Numbered from the stretch's first letter, positions 36,608 to 45,599 are shown. The stretch: 64,000 bases of DNA from Micromonospora zingiberis (GCF_004331455.1 NZ_SJJR01000003.1:1-64000); one strand, 5' to 3'. The notes: generated by a model not told the origin, from the sequence alone. Made by a program: numbers and translations.

Positions 36608-37138
36608 TCAGCAGGGGCCGTGGCCTTCGACGAAGAGGCGCTGGGCCCAGCTGGCGTAGCCTGCGATGATCTTGTGCACGGTGTGGCCGTCGTGCAGGAA
36701 GAGGTACCCGCGATCGCCGTCGCGGGCCAGCAGGCCGTCGAAGCGGTGTGTCCCCTGTGGCGCGTGGAGCTCCCGTACGCTCGGATAACTGGCCTGGACC
36801 TCGGCGATCGGTGTGCCGGCGGTGATTCCTTCCGGGGTGCGGGCCGGGTCACCGGCCCAGAGCAGCACCAACCGCTCCTCGATGAAGATCGGGCTGACCA
36901 TGTCGTGCCCGGCCAGCGTCGGGCCGCAGGCGTCGACGTCGGTACGGAGTATCCCGCGCCGGGTCAGCTCGGCCTCGGTGTCGCCGAAGTCCACGTCGGC
37001 GAGCCCGTCGAGATCGACCACGGTGACCGAGGCGACGGGTTCGGGTACGGCGATGCTCTCCGGTGACATGGGTCCGCTGCCCGATGCCGAGGCAGCCACA
37101 AGCAGTACGGCGATGAAGCCGAATTGTCGCAATTTCAT
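36608..37138 (-). CDS. Secreted protein, uncharacterised
   Basis: This 176-residue protein has an N-terminal signal peptide (MKLRQFGFIAVLLVAASASG). The mature part is ~150 residues with two cysteines (VDACGPT and the C-terminal Cys) that could form a disulfide. No family was recognised. It converges with the FG-GAP pair and ends 30 bases from it. Confidence 0.7.
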   Translation of the reverse strand: MKLRQFGFIAVLLVAASASGSGPMSPESIAVPEPVASVTVVDLDGLADVDFGDTEAELTRRGILRTDVDACGPTLAGHDMVSPIFIEERLVLLWAGDPARTPEGITAGTPIAEVQASYPSVRELHAPQGTHRFDGLLARDGDRGYLFLHDGHTVHKIIAGYASWAQRLFVEGHGPC

Positions 37139-37177
37139 CAGAATCCCCCAGTCCCCAACGTGACGGGAGCCCTGAGG

Positions 37178-37741
37178 TTATTGCCGTTCCTCCCATTCCT
37201 CGGCCAACTCGTCCCAGTAGTCGGCGCTCAGCCCGCGTCGGCCGTGCGCGAGCCACCCTTCGGTGCTGCGTTCGACGTGTAGTCCCAACTCGGCGAAGGG
37301 GTCGATCCACTTCCCCGGCTCCGCGCCCAGCTCGATCAGGGCGGCGTTGATCGGCCACTCCGGGCGCGGCCCGTCGAACGCCGCGTCGAAGCGCGGCCCC
37401 CAGGCCAGCGCGCCGTCCAGCCATACCGCCGCAGCCTGGTGCCCGGCACCACCGGTGAACTCCGCTTCGAGATAGGCCACCGGGCCGCGCCGCGACCAGC
37501 GGGACAGCACCTCGGTCAGGGCGGGGGTAAGGGCGAGCGTGAAGGGCTGTCCCGGGCCGGGCTCGCCGGCCGCGTAGTCCGGCGCGGTCCCGGTCAGCTC
37601 CTCGACCAGCTGCGGTGTCACCGGCAGCAGGACGAAGTCCTGCCGCAGCCGGCCGAGGACGGCGTGATCCAGCTCGCGCGTCTCCCCGCGCAGCACATCC
37701 CCGTCCGCAACGATCGCCCTGAGTTGGTAACTCACTCTCAA
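37178..37741 (-). CDS. Cytosolic protein, uncharacterised
   Basis: This 187-residue acidic protein has no signal peptide or membrane helix. It begins MRVSYQLRAIVADGDVLRGE and ends in the acidic helix SADYWDELAEEWEERQ. The layout (a regulator-like first strand set, then a tryptophan-rich segment with PEWPINAALIELGAEPGKWI) is seen in actinomycete hypothetical proteins. No function can be given. An inverted repeat lies just upstream of its start. Confidence 0.65.
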   Translation of the reverse strand: MRVSYQLRAIVADGDVLRGETRELDHAVLGRLRQDFVLLPVTPQLVEELTGTAPDYAAGEPGPGQPFTLALTPALTEVLSRWSRRGPVAYLEAEFTGGAGHQAAAVWLDGALAWGPRFDAAFDGPRPEWPINAALIELGAEPGKWIDPFAELGLHVERSTEGWLAHGRRGLSADYWDELAEEWEERQ

Positions 37742-37753
37742 CCCTGCGCCGCC

Positions 37754-37801
37754 GATCTTGGTACGAAAGCGCCCTCCAAGAGGCAGTTTCGTACCAAGAT
37801 C
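37754..37801. repeat. Inverted repeat with GATCTTGGTACGAAA arms, copy 1
   Basis: Perfect 15-bp arms GATCTTGGTACGAAA and TTTCGTACCAAGATC enclose an 18-base spacer. The element fills the 69-bp gap between two minus-strand genes, 10 bases after the upstream one's stop, so it can act as a terminator. The arms share their core with the larger inverted repeat at 60926-60991. Confidence 0.85.
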
Positions 37802-37810
37802 TGCGCGGCG

Positions 37811-38953
37811 TTATTTTTTGAGGGCGACGTGGTCACCGGCAGCCGAGACGGACGCGACGGTGGAGCTTCCCGCGTACGAGAAGCGCCAGTAGCCGGCGGC
37901 CTTGGCGGTGGTGGTCGTCTTCAGGTTGCCCTTGGCATCGGTGTAGACGGTCTTGATGGTGGTGTACTTGCTGCTGCCGGACTTGCGGAACTGCAGCTTC
38001 ACCGGCTGCTTGGCATAGCCGACAAAGGTGCTGGCGGCGTCGGTGGTGGCCCGGGTCAGCCGACCCGTCACGGTCAGCTTGCCGCCCTTGGCCACCGGCT
38101 CGGGGGTGGCGTTCACGGTCAGCTTGGCGACCTTGTAGAGAGTGACACTGTCCCCGCCGGAGGCCGAGCCGGCGGTGGTGCTGCTGCCCGCGAACGACCA
38201 ACGCCACGTACCCGAAGTGGTGGCCTTGGCGGTCGTCTTCAGCTTTCCGTCGGTGCCGGAGGTGATCGTCTTGACGGTGCTGTACGACGTGGCACCGGCC
38301 TTCTTGAACTGGAGCCGCACCGGCTGGCCCGGATATCCGACGACGACCTTGGTGCTGCCGTCGGCCTCCAGGGCGTTCCAGTCCGGCTGGGTGAGCCGGC
38401 CGGTGACGGTGAGGGTGCTGTTCTTTCGGGCCGGCTCGGGCGTCGCGTTCGCCGTCGCCTGCCAGCTCTGCTTCAGCAACGGAACGCTGTCCGCCGGATC
38501 GCTGAGCAGGTTGTCATAGCGCCCACCGTCGATGGCGTAGCCCGAGATCTGTAGGCGGACGGGGTGACCTGCGGCCCTGTTGTCCACGTCGTACTGGTGG
38601 ACGATCGCGGTTCCGGTGCAGGTCTGCGTGGTGGAGGTGGCCGTCACGCAGGTCATGTTGGATCCGGCGGCCCCCTCCAGGAACACGAAAAAGCCGCCGC
38701 TGAAGGTGCGGAGCTGAGCGTCGATCCGCACCACTCCGCCGGAGTCGTCGTAGATCACACTCTTGACCGGGACCGCGACCCGGCCGGTGGCACCCATGAC
38801 GATCGGCTTGCCGTTGTTGATGGTGGTACTGAGGATCTTGGTGTCGTGGTAGACGGGATCGGCCTGGGCCGGCGGCGCCAGCAGCAGGCTGCCGGCGACC
38901 GTTCCCGTCAAGACCAGGCCGATGCTGCGTACGGTGGTCAAAGATTCCCCCAT
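37811..38953 (-). CDS. Secreted protein with tandem Ig-like repeats
   Basis: This 380-residue protein has a signal peptide (SIGLVLTGTVAGSLLLAPPA, cleaved after AQA). An N-terminal ~150-residue domain has a pair of cysteines. Two ~100-residue repeats follow, each running NATPEP..TLTVTGRLT..PVRLQFKK..TTxKATxxGxWRxSFAGSST. These are beta-sandwich repeats of the kind found in actinomycete exported proteins. The repeats probably act as spacers or binding modules. No catalytic motif is seen. ATG 38953 gives the signal peptide its normal position. Confidence 0.75.
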   Translation of the reverse strand: MGESLTTVRSIGLVLTGTVAGSLLLAPPAQADPVYHDTKILSTTINNGKPIVMGATGRVAVPVKSVIYDDSGGVVRIDAQLRTFSGGFFVFLEGAAGSNMTCVTATSTTQTCTGTAIVHQYDVDNRAAGHPVRLQISGYAIDGGRYDNLLSDPADSVPLLKQSWQATANATPEPARKNSTLTVTGRLTQPDWNALEADGSTKVVVGYPGQPVRLQFKKAGATSYSTVKTITSGTDGKLKTTAKATTSGTWRWSFAGSSTTAGSASGGDSVTLYKVAKLTVNATPEPVAKGGKLTVTGRLTRATTDAASTFVGYAKQPVKLQFRKSGSSKYTTIKTVYTDAKGNLKTTTTAKAAGYWRFSYAGSSTVASVSAAGDHVALKK

Positions 38954-39046
38954 GGACCAGGAGTCGCGCGTCTTGGCGCGGTGGCCGCATCGTGCCACAC
39001 CCATCCATCGTGATCAAGAAGCCGCTGCGTAGCCCGAACGCGACAA

Positions 39047-39076
39047 AGGGCCCCGACCGTGCTCGGTCGGGGCCCT
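39047..39076 (-). terminator. Intrinsic terminator after tRNA-Ser(GGA)
   Basis: A perfect 13-bp stem (AGGGCCCCGACCG and its complement) with a 4-base loop lies downstream of the minus-strand tRNA. On that strand it is followed by TTTGT. Confidence 0.85.
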
Positions 39077-39101
39077 GACGTCTTGCCCTGTCGGGCGGCT
39101 G

Positions 39102-39186
39102 CGGAGGATACGAGATTCGAACTCGTGAGGGTGTGAACCCAACACGCTTTCCAAGCGTGCGCCCTAGGCCTCTAGGCGAATCCTCC
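39102..39186 (-). tRNA. tRNA-Ser (anticodon GGA)
   Basis: This 85-nt class II tRNA on the minus strand has acceptor GGAGGAT paired with ATCCTCC and discriminator G. Anticodon stem CACGC/GCGTG encloses a loop with GGA. It has a long variable arm and a GTTCGAATC T-loop. CCA is not encoded. Confidence 0.95.
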
Positions 39187-39261
39187 GCCGAACAGGATAC
39201 AGGTCCCCGCCGACGCGCCCACCCCACCACCCCCCGAAGATCGCCGACGGGTCGGGTACGC

Positions 39262-39357
39262 TGGGGGCACCTCCCGTGCGGCGGTATCTCGTGAACCTCC
39301 CCAGGGCCGGAAGGCAGCAAGGATAAGCGAGCTCTGCCGGGTGCACGGGGGGCCTTT
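39262..39357 (+). ncRNA. ffs: Signal recognition particle RNA, small bacterial type (4.5S)
   Basis: About 95 nt form the usual single long hairpin. The 5' arm GGGGGCACCTCCCGTGCGG pairs imperfectly with the 3' arm ending GTGCACGGGGGGCC. The apical domain carries the conserved Ffh-binding sequences CCAGGGCCGGAAGGCAGCAA. A TTTCTG tail follows. It sits just before dnaX, its usual place in actinomycetes. Confidence 0.93.
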
Positions 39358-39414
39358 CTGTCTTCGCCCCCAGGCGCCTCCCCACCTCACTCGCCGTGCC
39401 CGGGCGCTGCCCAG

Positions 39415-39473
39415 CGGTGTTAACAAGGGGCCCCTGCTCTACCGGAGGCGTTAATAAGGTGCCCTTCCTTCAC
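39415..39473 (-). repeat. Bipartite intergenic repeat, copy B
   Basis: Read on the minus strand it begins GTGAAGGAAGGGCACC, has TTATTAACGCCTCCGG in the middle and ends CCCCTTGTTAACACC. It matches copy A at most positions. It lies between the SRP RNA and dnaX, 74 bases before the dnaX start. Confidence 0.88.
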
Positions 39474-39547
39474 CTGCACCAGCGGGGTGGGTGGTCAGTT
39501 GGGCGGCGGCAGCGGAGAATGGCGCGGTCGAGAGGAGGCGGGACGCC

Positions 39548-42388
39548 GTGGCACTGGCGCTCTACCGCAAGTACCGGCCGCGTACCTTCGCCGAGGTCAT
39601 CGGGCAGGAGCACGTCACCGAGCCGCTGTCGCAGGCGCTGCGCAGCGGGCGGCTCAACCACGCGTACCTCTTCTCCGGGCCGCGTGGCTGCGGCAAGACC
39701 TCCAGCGCCCGGATCCTGGCCCGCTCGCTCAACTGTGAGCACGGTCCCACCCCGGAGCCCTGCGGTGTCTGCGCGTCCTGCCGCTCGCTGAGCAGCGACG
39801 GGGCCGGTTCGATCGACGTCATCGAGATCGACGCGGCCAGTCACGGTGGCGTGGACGATGCCCGTGAGCTGCGGGAGAAGGCGTTCTTCGCGCCGGCCAG
39901 CAGCCGCTTCAAGATCTATGTCATCGACGAGGCGCACATGGTCTCGTCGGCCGGCTTCAACGCCCTGCTCAAGTTGGTCGAGGAGCCCCCGGAGTACGTC
40001 AAGTTCATCTTCGCCACCACCGAACCGGAGAAGGTCCTCGGCACGATCAAGTCGCGGACCCACCACTACCCGTTCCGGCTGATCCCGCCGAAGGTGCTGC
40101 GGCCCTATCTGGAGCAGCTCACCCAGGCCGAGGGAGTGCAGGTCGAGCCGGCGGTGTTCCCGCTGGTGGTGCGGGCCGGTGGCGGCAGCGCCCGGGACAG
40201 TCTCTCCGTACTCGACCAGCTCATCGCCGGTGCCGGCCCCGACGGCGTCACCTACGCGCGGGCTGCCGCGCTGCTCGGTGTCACCGACGCGGCGCTGATC
40301 GACGAGATGTGCGACGCCCTGGCCGCCGGGGACGGCGCCGCCGCGTACGCCACCGTCGACCGGGTCGCCGAGGCCGGGCACGACCCCCGCCGATTCGCCT
40401 CCGACCTGCTGGAACGCCTGCGTGACCTGATCGTGCTCCAGCAGGTGCCGGATGCCGTCACCAAGGGTCTGATCGACGGCCCGGACGACCAGATCGAGCG
40501 GATGACCGCCCAGGCGCAGCGCCTCGGGCCGGCCACCCTGTCCCGCTGCGCCGACCTGGTGCACGACGGCCTGGTGGAGATGCGCGGCACCACCGCGCCC
40601 CGGCTGCTGCTGGAGTTGATCTGCGCCCGGATGCTGCTGCCCGGCGTCGACGACTCCGCCGGTGGCCTCCTCCAGCGCCTCGAACGCATGGAACGCCGGC
40701 TCACCCTCGCCGGCACCGACGCGCCGCCGGCCACCGCCGACTCCGCCCCATCCACCGCCGCCCCGGCGGTACGCACCCAGCCTCCCGCCCCGCCCGCGGC
40801 TGTCGCCGCGCCCCAGGCCGCGACCGCCGGCGAGCCGGCGGCTCCCGGCGCCCCGACCGGGGTGGCCGCCGCACGCGCCGCCGCTGCGGGTGCCGGCACC
40901 CGGGAACCGGCCGCCGGCAACGCCGGTGCTCTGGGAACGGCCGCCGGCAACGCCGGTGCTCTGGGAGCGGCCGCCGGCAACGGCGGCGCCCGGTCAGCGG
41001 GTACCGCGAATGGTGGTGGCCAGGGAGCGGCCGGCGCTACCGGTGCTGGCTCGGGGACAGCCGGTGCGCCGGCAGCCGGCCCGACCGGGGCGGAGACCGC
41101 CCGCCGTCCGGTGCCCCCGTCGGCCGTCATGCCCGACCCGGCCACTCCCGAACCGCCCAGGCCGGGTGCGGCGAAACCCGGCGTGCTCGATGCGGCCGCA
41201 GTGCGTCGGGTCTGGCCGGAGGTGGTCGGAAAGGTCAACCGGAGCCACAAGAAGATCGCGGCGCTGATGCGCGACGCGGTCGTCCGCGACCTCGACGGCG
41301 ACACGCTTGTGCTGACCGTGAAGTCGGCCGTGCTGGCCCGGATGATGTCCGATCACGCCCAGGTACTCACCGACGCGCTCTACGAGGAGTTGGGTGGGCG
41401 CTGGCAGATCCGGTGCGAGGTGGCCGGCGAGCGCGGCGGGGTGTCGCCCGGCAACCAACGCGCCACGCCCAGCCCGGCCCCCGCGCCGTCCCGCCCGACG
41501 CCGGACACCCCGCCGAACGGCACGATGACCGGTAGCGGTGGACGGCCCCACGGCGCGGCGGACGCGGTAGCGCGTTCGGATGGCCCGTCCGGATCGGGGC
41601 GTTCCGCTGGCCCGTCCGGGGCGGGGCGGGGCGCGGCGGGCCGGTCCGGTGCGGCGTCGTCTGCCGGTGACACGGCGTCGGCGGACGAGGACGAGGGCTG
41701 GCCGGAACCGGCCCGGCCCGGTGGCTCGGCCCCGACCTCGACCACCGCCGAGGCGGGCGACGCCGAGGACGGATGGCCGGAGGCGGCTCGCCCTGGCGGC
41801 GCTCCCGCAGGCCGCGACACCTCGCCGAACCTGGGCGCATCGGGCGCGGCGTCGCCGACAGCCGCTGCGACTCGGGCGGCCGGGGCGCAGCCGGCCAACG
41901 GTGCCCCGGTAGTCGCATCGAACGGTCCGCAGGCCGGCCCGACGATGCCCGCCCCGCCGCTACCGGGTGCGACCAACGGCGGTAACGGCAGCACCCGCAG
42001 CAACGGCGCCAACGGCAGCAACGGCAACGGCAGCGCCGGTGGTGCCGGTCGTGCGCCGGTGAGCAGCGCGATCGCGGCGGCTCGGGCGGCGGCGGCCGGC
42101 CGGGGTGCGCGTACCGCTCAGGCGACCCGGCAGACGGCGGACGTCGAGTTCGCCGGCGAGCCGCCGTACGACCCGGACTTCGACGGCCCGCTGCGCGGCG
42201 GTGCGGGAGGGTCCGGCGGCCAGCCGGCGGGCACCGTGGCCTACGAGGGCTTCGACCCCGGCGACGAGCCGCTGGACGAGATCATCGACGAGAAGACCGC
42301 CCGCGAGTCGAGCGAGGAACAGGCCGTACGCCTGCTCCGGGAGGCTTTCGCCGGCACCGAGAAGATCGCCGAATCCGACCACCGGTAG
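39548..42388 (+). CDS. dnaX: DNA polymerase III subunits gamma and tau
   Basis: This 946-residue clamp-loader ATPase has an N-terminal AAA+ domain. Walker A is GPRGCGKTSS near residue 47, the zinc cluster is CEHGPTPEPCGVCASC, and Walker B is VIDEAH. The clamp-loader lid and domain III run to ~residue 375. A long Ala/Gly/Pro-rich linker is broken by a tau-specific domain (AAVRRVWPEVVGKVNRSHKK near 560), and an acidic C-terminal tail follows. It loads the beta sliding clamp and links the replicase to the helicase. GTG 39548 was chosen because GGAGG lies 9 bases upstream and ALYRKYRPRTF follows. No slippery frameshift sequence is obvious. Confidence 0.95.
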   Translation: MALALYRKYRPRTFAEVIGQEHVTEPLSQALRSGRLNHAYLFSGPRGCGKTSSARILARSLNCEHGPTPEPCGVCASCRSLSSDGAGSIDVIEIDAASHGGVDDARELREKAFFAPASSRFKIYVIDEAHMVSSAGFNALLKLVEEPPEYVKFIFATTEPEKVLGTIKSRTHHYPFRLIPPKVLRPYLEQLTQAEGVQVEPAVFPLVVRAGGGSARDSLSVLDQLIAGAGPDGVTYARAAALLGVTDAALIDEMCDALAAGDGAAAYATVDRVAEAGHDPRRFASDLLERLRDLIVLQQVPDAVTKGLIDGPDDQIERMTAQAQRLGPATLSRCADLVHDGLVEMRGTTAPRLLLELICARMLLPGVDDSAGGLLQRLERMERRLTLAGTDAPPATADSAPSTAAPAVRTQPPAPPAAVAAPQAATAGEPAAPGAPTGVAAARAAAAGAGTREPAAGNAGALGTAAGNAGALGAAAGNGGARSAGTANGGGQGAAGATGAGSGTAGAPAAGPTGAETARRPVPPSAVMPDPATPEPPRPGAAKPGVLDAAAVRRVWPEVVGKVNRSHKKIAALMRDAVVRDLDGDTLVLTVKSAVLARMMSDHAQVLTDALYEELGGRWQIRCEVAGERGGVSPGNQRATPSPAPAPSRPTPDTPPNGTMTGSGGRPHGAADAVARSDGPSGSGRSAGPSGAGRGAAGRSGAASSAGDTASADEDEGWPEPARPGGSAPTSTTAEAGDAEDGWPEAARPGGAPAGRDTSPNLGASGAASPTAAATRAAGAQPANGAPVVASNGPQAGPTMPAPPLPGATNGGNGSTRSNGANGSNGNGSAGGAGRAPVSSAIAAARAAAAGRGARTAQATRQTADVEFAGEPPYDPDFDGPLRGGAGGSGGQPAGTVAYEGFDPGDEPLDEIIDEKTARESSEEQAVRLLREAFAGTEKIAESDHR
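40911..40990. repeat. 30-bp tandem coding repeat in dnaX linker
   Basis: Two full and one partial copy of a 30-bp unit beginning CCGCCGGCAACGCCGGTGCT encode a 10-residue Ala/Gly/Asn/Leu repeat (NAGALGxAAG) in the disordered linker. Confidence 0.85.
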
Positions 42389-42411
42389 GCCGTTGGCCCG
42401 CAGCCACCCAG

Positions 42412-42442
42412 GATCGCGCCCGACCCTGGATCGGGCGCGATC
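42412..42442 (+). terminator. Intrinsic terminator after dnaX
   Basis: A perfect 12-bp stem GATCGCGCCCGA and complement with a 7-base loop lies 23 bases after the dnaX stop. ybaB, about 130 bases further, therefore probably has its own promoter. Confidence 0.75.
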
Positions 42443-42572
42443 TCGACGGGCGGGCCGCCGCCGGGTTGGGCTCGGGGCGGGGTGCCTCGGGCGGGGGTGC
42501 GGCGGGCACAGCGGGGTCGGTGCCGACCGTTAGGCTGGGCGGCGGTCACGTAGACGAGTCGAGGGAGCCATC

Positions 42573-42905
42573 GTGCGGCCTGGTGGACAGCCGAACATGC
42601 AGCAGATGCTGAAGCAGGCGCAGAAGATGCAGCAGCAGATCGCCAAGGCCCAGGCCGAGCTGGCCGAGGCCGAGGTGACCGGCACCGCTGGCGGTGGTCT
42701 GGTCACCGCGACCGTCTCCGGCGCCGGTGAGGTCAAGAGCATCAAGATCGACCCGAAGGCGGTCGACCCGGACGACGTGGAGACCCTGGAGGACCTGGTC
42801 GTCGCCGCCCTGCACAACGCCGCCCAGGCGGCCCAGGAGCTGACCGAGCAGAAGATGGGCCCGGTGGCGGGCGGGATGGGCGGCCTCGGCCTGCCCGGGT
42901 TCTGA
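42573..42905 (+). CDS. YbaB/EbfC family nucleoid-associated protein
   Basis: This 110-residue protein has the YbaB layout. A long N-terminal helix rich in Gln/Lys/Ala ([20 protein letters not shown]) precedes a beta-sheet ([20 protein letters not shown]) and a C-terminal helix. Family members dimerise and bind DNA. GTG 42573 has GAGGGAG 6 bases upstream. It lies between dnaX and recR as in most bacteria, 8 bases before recR. Confidence 0.95.
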   Translation: MRPGGQPNMQQMLKQAQKMQQQIAKAQAELAEAEVTGTAGGGLVTATVSGAGEVKSIKIDPKAVDPDDVETLEDLVVAALHNAAQAAQELTEQKMGPVAGGMGGLGLPGF

Positions 42906-42913
42906 GCCCGCAG

Positions 42914-43507
42914 ATGTACGAGGGTGCCATCCAGGATCTGATCGACGAGTTGGGGCGGCTGCCGGGCGTCGGTCCGAAGAGCGCCCAGCGGATCGCCTTC
43001 CACGTCCTGTCCGCCGACCCGGCCGACGTCAACCGGCTGGCCGGCGCGCTGCGCAAGGTCAAGGAGCTGGTGCGGTTCTGCACCAGCTGCTACAACGTCG
43101 CCGAGTCGGACCAGTGCCGGATCTGCCGCGACCCGCGTCGTACCGACGAGGTGCTGTGCGTGGTCGAGGAGCCGAAGGACGTGGTCGCGATCGAGCGGAC
43201 CGGTGAGTTCCGCGGGCGGTACCACGTGCTCGGTGGGGCGATCAATCCGCTGGAGGGGATCGGGCCGGACAATCTGCGCATCCGGGAGCTGTTGACCCGG
43301 CTCAGCGGCGGCGCGGTCCGCGAGTTGATCCTGGCTACCGATCCGAACACGGAGGGCGAGGCGACCGCGACGTACCTGGCGCTGATGGTCAAGCCGATGG
43401 GCATCGCGGTGACCCGCCTGGCCAGTGGCCTGCCGGTGGGCGGCGACCTGGAGTACGCCGACGAGATCACCCTCGGCCGTGCCTTCGAGGGGCGCCGGGC
43501 CGTCTGA
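42914..43507 (+). CDS. recR: Recombination mediator protein RecR
   Basis: This 197-residue protein has the usual RecR order. A helix-hairpin-helix comes first ([17 protein letters not shown]), then a four-cysteine zinc finger ([16 protein letters not shown]). The Toprim domain ([34 protein letters not shown]) and C-terminal Walker B-like region follow. With RecO (and RecF) it loads RecA on single-stranded DNA. It is co-transcribed with ybaB. Confidence 0.97.
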   Translation: MYEGAIQDLIDELGRLPGVGPKSAQRIAFHVLSADPADVNRLAGALRKVKELVRFCTSCYNVAESDQCRICRDPRRTDEVLCVVEEPKDVVAIERTGEFRGRYHVLGGAINPLEGIGPDNLRIRELLTRLSGGAVRELILATDPNTEGEATATYLALMVKPMGIAVTRLASGLPVGGDLEYADEITLGRAFEGRRAV

Positions 43508-43669
43508 GTTCGTCGCTCAACCCGCCCCGCGTTCCGGGCAGACTGCGGATTCTGTCGCGGTACTGCTGACGACATGGTCGAATGGCCAACGAACGGCGCT
43601 CGCCGAGGTCTACCAGAGACTTCGGCGAGCGTCAATTCAAAAATGCGTGCTGTTGTGGTGGTGCGGCGA

Positions 43670-43999
43670 CTATCCGATCTGGAGGGTGCCGCTGCCAGCG
43701 GAGTAATTGGTGGGGCATGCCGCGACCGACACCGGGTATGGAACCCGATCCACCCAGGCGCCATAGGCGGTCGTCCTTCTGCCATCCTCCCGTACGCAGT
43801 AGGCGACGGCGCGGTACCGGTCCGTGCCGGGGTTGGTGGACGTCGAGCAGCCGCCCTGCCAGCCGCTATAGCCGTTCCACTGCCCGTTCCAGCAGCCGGA
43901 AAGTGCGGCTTGGCCAGCAGTCGCGGTCATCGGCAGTATTGCCGAGACCCCCAATGCCGCAGCGGCTACTACGCGGACCGCGGTTGAACGTGCGCGCAT
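43670..43999 (-). CDS. Small secreted cysteine-containing protein
   Basis: This 109-residue protein has a signal peptide ending near residue 31 (ATAGQAA). The mature ~78 residues have four cysteines (SGCWNGQWNGYSGWQGGCS, AYCVRE, AACPTN), so two disulfides are likely. They are also rich in Trp, Tyr and Gly, with lower GC than the neighbours. No family is recognised; small secreted disulfide proteins of this kind are common in actinomycetes. It has a good ribosome-binding site (GAGGGGG) and a consensus promoter. It lies between recR and an IS110 element. Confidence 0.75.
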   Translation of the reverse strand: MRARSTAVRVVAAAALGVSAILPMTATAGQAALSGCWNGQWNGYSGWQGGCSTSTNPGTDRYRAVAYCVREDGRRTTAYGAWVDRVPYPVSVAACPTNYSAGSGTLQIG

Positions 44000-44034
44000 T
44001 CATCCCCCTCATTTCCACTGTGGATTAAGCAGCA

Positions 44035-44062
44035 AGTATACATTTGATTACTACCCGTGCAA
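44035..44062 (-). promoter_or_regulatory. Sigma-70-type promoter of the small secreted protein
   Basis: On the minus strand TTGCAC (44062-44057) and TATACT (44040-44035) are 16 bases apart, near the HrdB/sigma-70 consensus. The expected start point is about 28 bases before the ATG, with the ribosome-binding site between. It is AT-rich against a GC-rich background. Confidence 0.7.
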
Positions 44063-44362
44063 CCCCGGTCCGTGTCGCAGGGCTATTGCATAGCGGGGAA
44101 ACTGCTGGTCACGGTGGCGATTAGGTCGTGAGGGCGGCGAAAATTGCGTCGGCGGACGACACCAGATCCGTCCACCCGGGAACAGGGTCGGCGTCGATCG
44201 GACGCGCTGGTCAGGAACCGCGACGGTGCTCATCGGCGGGTCCCGTCGGGACGCGTCCACGCCCGGGTCGGGTCGGGTGCGGCCCCGGGGTGAGGTCGGC
44301 GGGTCGTGGGTGGTCCCAAGTTGGTCGAGCACCGCCGGATCCGGCACTGGTGGTCGGGGGGG
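44063..44362. other. Noncoding stretch upstream of the secreted protein gene
   Basis: These 300 bases between the promoter and the IS110 element show no convincing gene on either strand, no RNA gene and no repeat from the families described here. It may include the original insertion flank of the IS element. Confidence 0.5.
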
Positions 44363-44380
44363 GTGTCCCTATGGGCTTCG

Positions 44381-45586
44381 TCAAGTGGCGATTGAGGCGA
44401 CTGGGCGGGGTTGGTAGGGGATCTTGTCGCGGAGCATGGCGTATAGGACGTCGCAGCGGCGTCGGGCGAGGCAGATGAGGGCGGCGTTGTGGCGTTTGCC
44501 TTCGGCGCGTTTGCGGTCGTAGTAGGCCCTGCTCACGGGGTCGGTCAGGGCGGCAAACGCGGCGAGGAAGAAGGCGCGTTTGAGGTTCTTGTTGCCGCCT
44601 CGGGGTGGATGTTCACCGCGGATGCTGCTGCCGGAGCGTCGGGTGACCGGGGCGAGTCCGGCGTAGGCGGCGAGGTGGCCGGGGGTGGCGAAGGTGGTGC
44701 CGTCGCCGACTTCGAGCAGGATCCGGGCGGCGGTCCTGACGCCGATGCCGGGCATCGAGGTCAGGACCGAGGCAAGAGGGTGTGTATCGAGCATCCCCTC
44801 GACCTCTTTGGCGACCTGGTCGCGTTGTCGCAGGACGTCACGCAGGCTGCCGGCGAGACGGGGCAGGATCGTCTCCGCAGCCTGGGTGCCGGGGACGGTG
44901 ACGGTCTGCTCGTCGAGGGCGGTCATGATCTGCTCGACCAGCCGCTCACCCATGCGCGGGGCGTGGACCGCGGCGATTGACAGCAGTTTGCGGCGGCCGG
45001 CCTTACGCAGCCCTACTGGTCCGCCGCAGCGCGACAGCAGCTCCAACACGGCCTTGTGGTGCGCTCTCGGGCCGAGGATCCGTTCCAGGGCGGGGTGGAT
45101 CTGGGTGAGCAGCCCACGGATACGGTTCGAGATGCGGGTGGCCTCGCCGGCGAGGTCGTCGTCGAAGCCGACCAGGACTTCCAGCTCGGCCAAAGCCTCG
45201 TCGTTGACGTCGACCCGCCGCAGCGTGTGCGGCAGGGTGCGGGCGGCGTCTGCGATGACGTAGGCATCACGGGCGTCGGTCTTCGCCGTGCCGGGGTGCA
45301 GGTCAGCGATGCGCCGCATGGCCAGGCCGGGCAGGTATGCCACCTGATGCCCGCATGCCCGGGCGACCGCGACCGGCAGGGCACCGATCGAGGCGGGCTG
45401 GTCGACCACCACCAGGACCCGGCCATGGCGGGCCAGTTTGTCGAACAACTGCCGCAGCCGGGCCTCGGTATTCGGCAACGCCGCGTCATGCAGCCGCTTG
45501 CCGTCCGGCGCCAACCCGACCGCGTGGTGATCACCTTTGCCGACGTCCAAGCCGAGGTAGACGCCATATCCGTCGTTCACCAGCAC
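44381..45586 (-). CDS. IS110 family transposase (DEDD recombinase)
   Basis: This 401-residue protein has an N-terminal RuvC-like DEDD_Tnp_IS110 domain. Its acidic residues are D14 (LGLDVGK), D62 (VVDQPAS) and D104/D107 (KTDARDAYV). The C-terminal Transposase_20 domain has the helix-hairpin-helix SMPGIGVRTAARILLEVGD and AYAGLAPVTRRSGSSIRG, where the family's catalytic serine lies. No frameshift or stop is seen, so it may be active. Starts at 45586 or 45580 both follow GGAGG. Recent work shows IS110 recombinases are guided by a bridge RNA from the noncoding end. Confidence 0.92.
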   Translation of the reverse strand: MLVNDGYGVYLGLDVGKGDHHAVGLAPDGKRLHDAALPNTEARLRQLFDKLARHGRVLVVVDQPASIGALPVAVARACGHQVAYLPGLAMRRIADLHPGTAKTDARDAYVIADAARTLPHTLRRVDVNDEALAELEVLVGFDDDLAGEATRISNRIRGLLTQIHPALERILGPRAHHKAVLELLSRCGGPVGLRKAGRRKLLSIAAVHAPRMGERLVEQIMTALDEQTVTVPGTQAAETILPRLAGSLRDVLRQRDQVAKEVEGMLDTHPLASVLTSMPGIGVRTAARILLEVGDGTTFATPGHLAAYAGLAPVTRRSGSSIRGEHPPRGGNKNLKRAFFLAAFAALTDPVSRAYYDRKRAEGKRHNAALICLARRRCDVLYAMLRDKIPYQPRPVASIAT

Positions 45587-45599
45587 CCGCCTCCACACA

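Noticed and set aside
39548..42388. Programmed frameshift in dnaX making a separate gamma subunit
   Set aside because: No A-rich slippery heptamer with a following hairpin was found; the full frame reads through to an acidic C-terminal tail.
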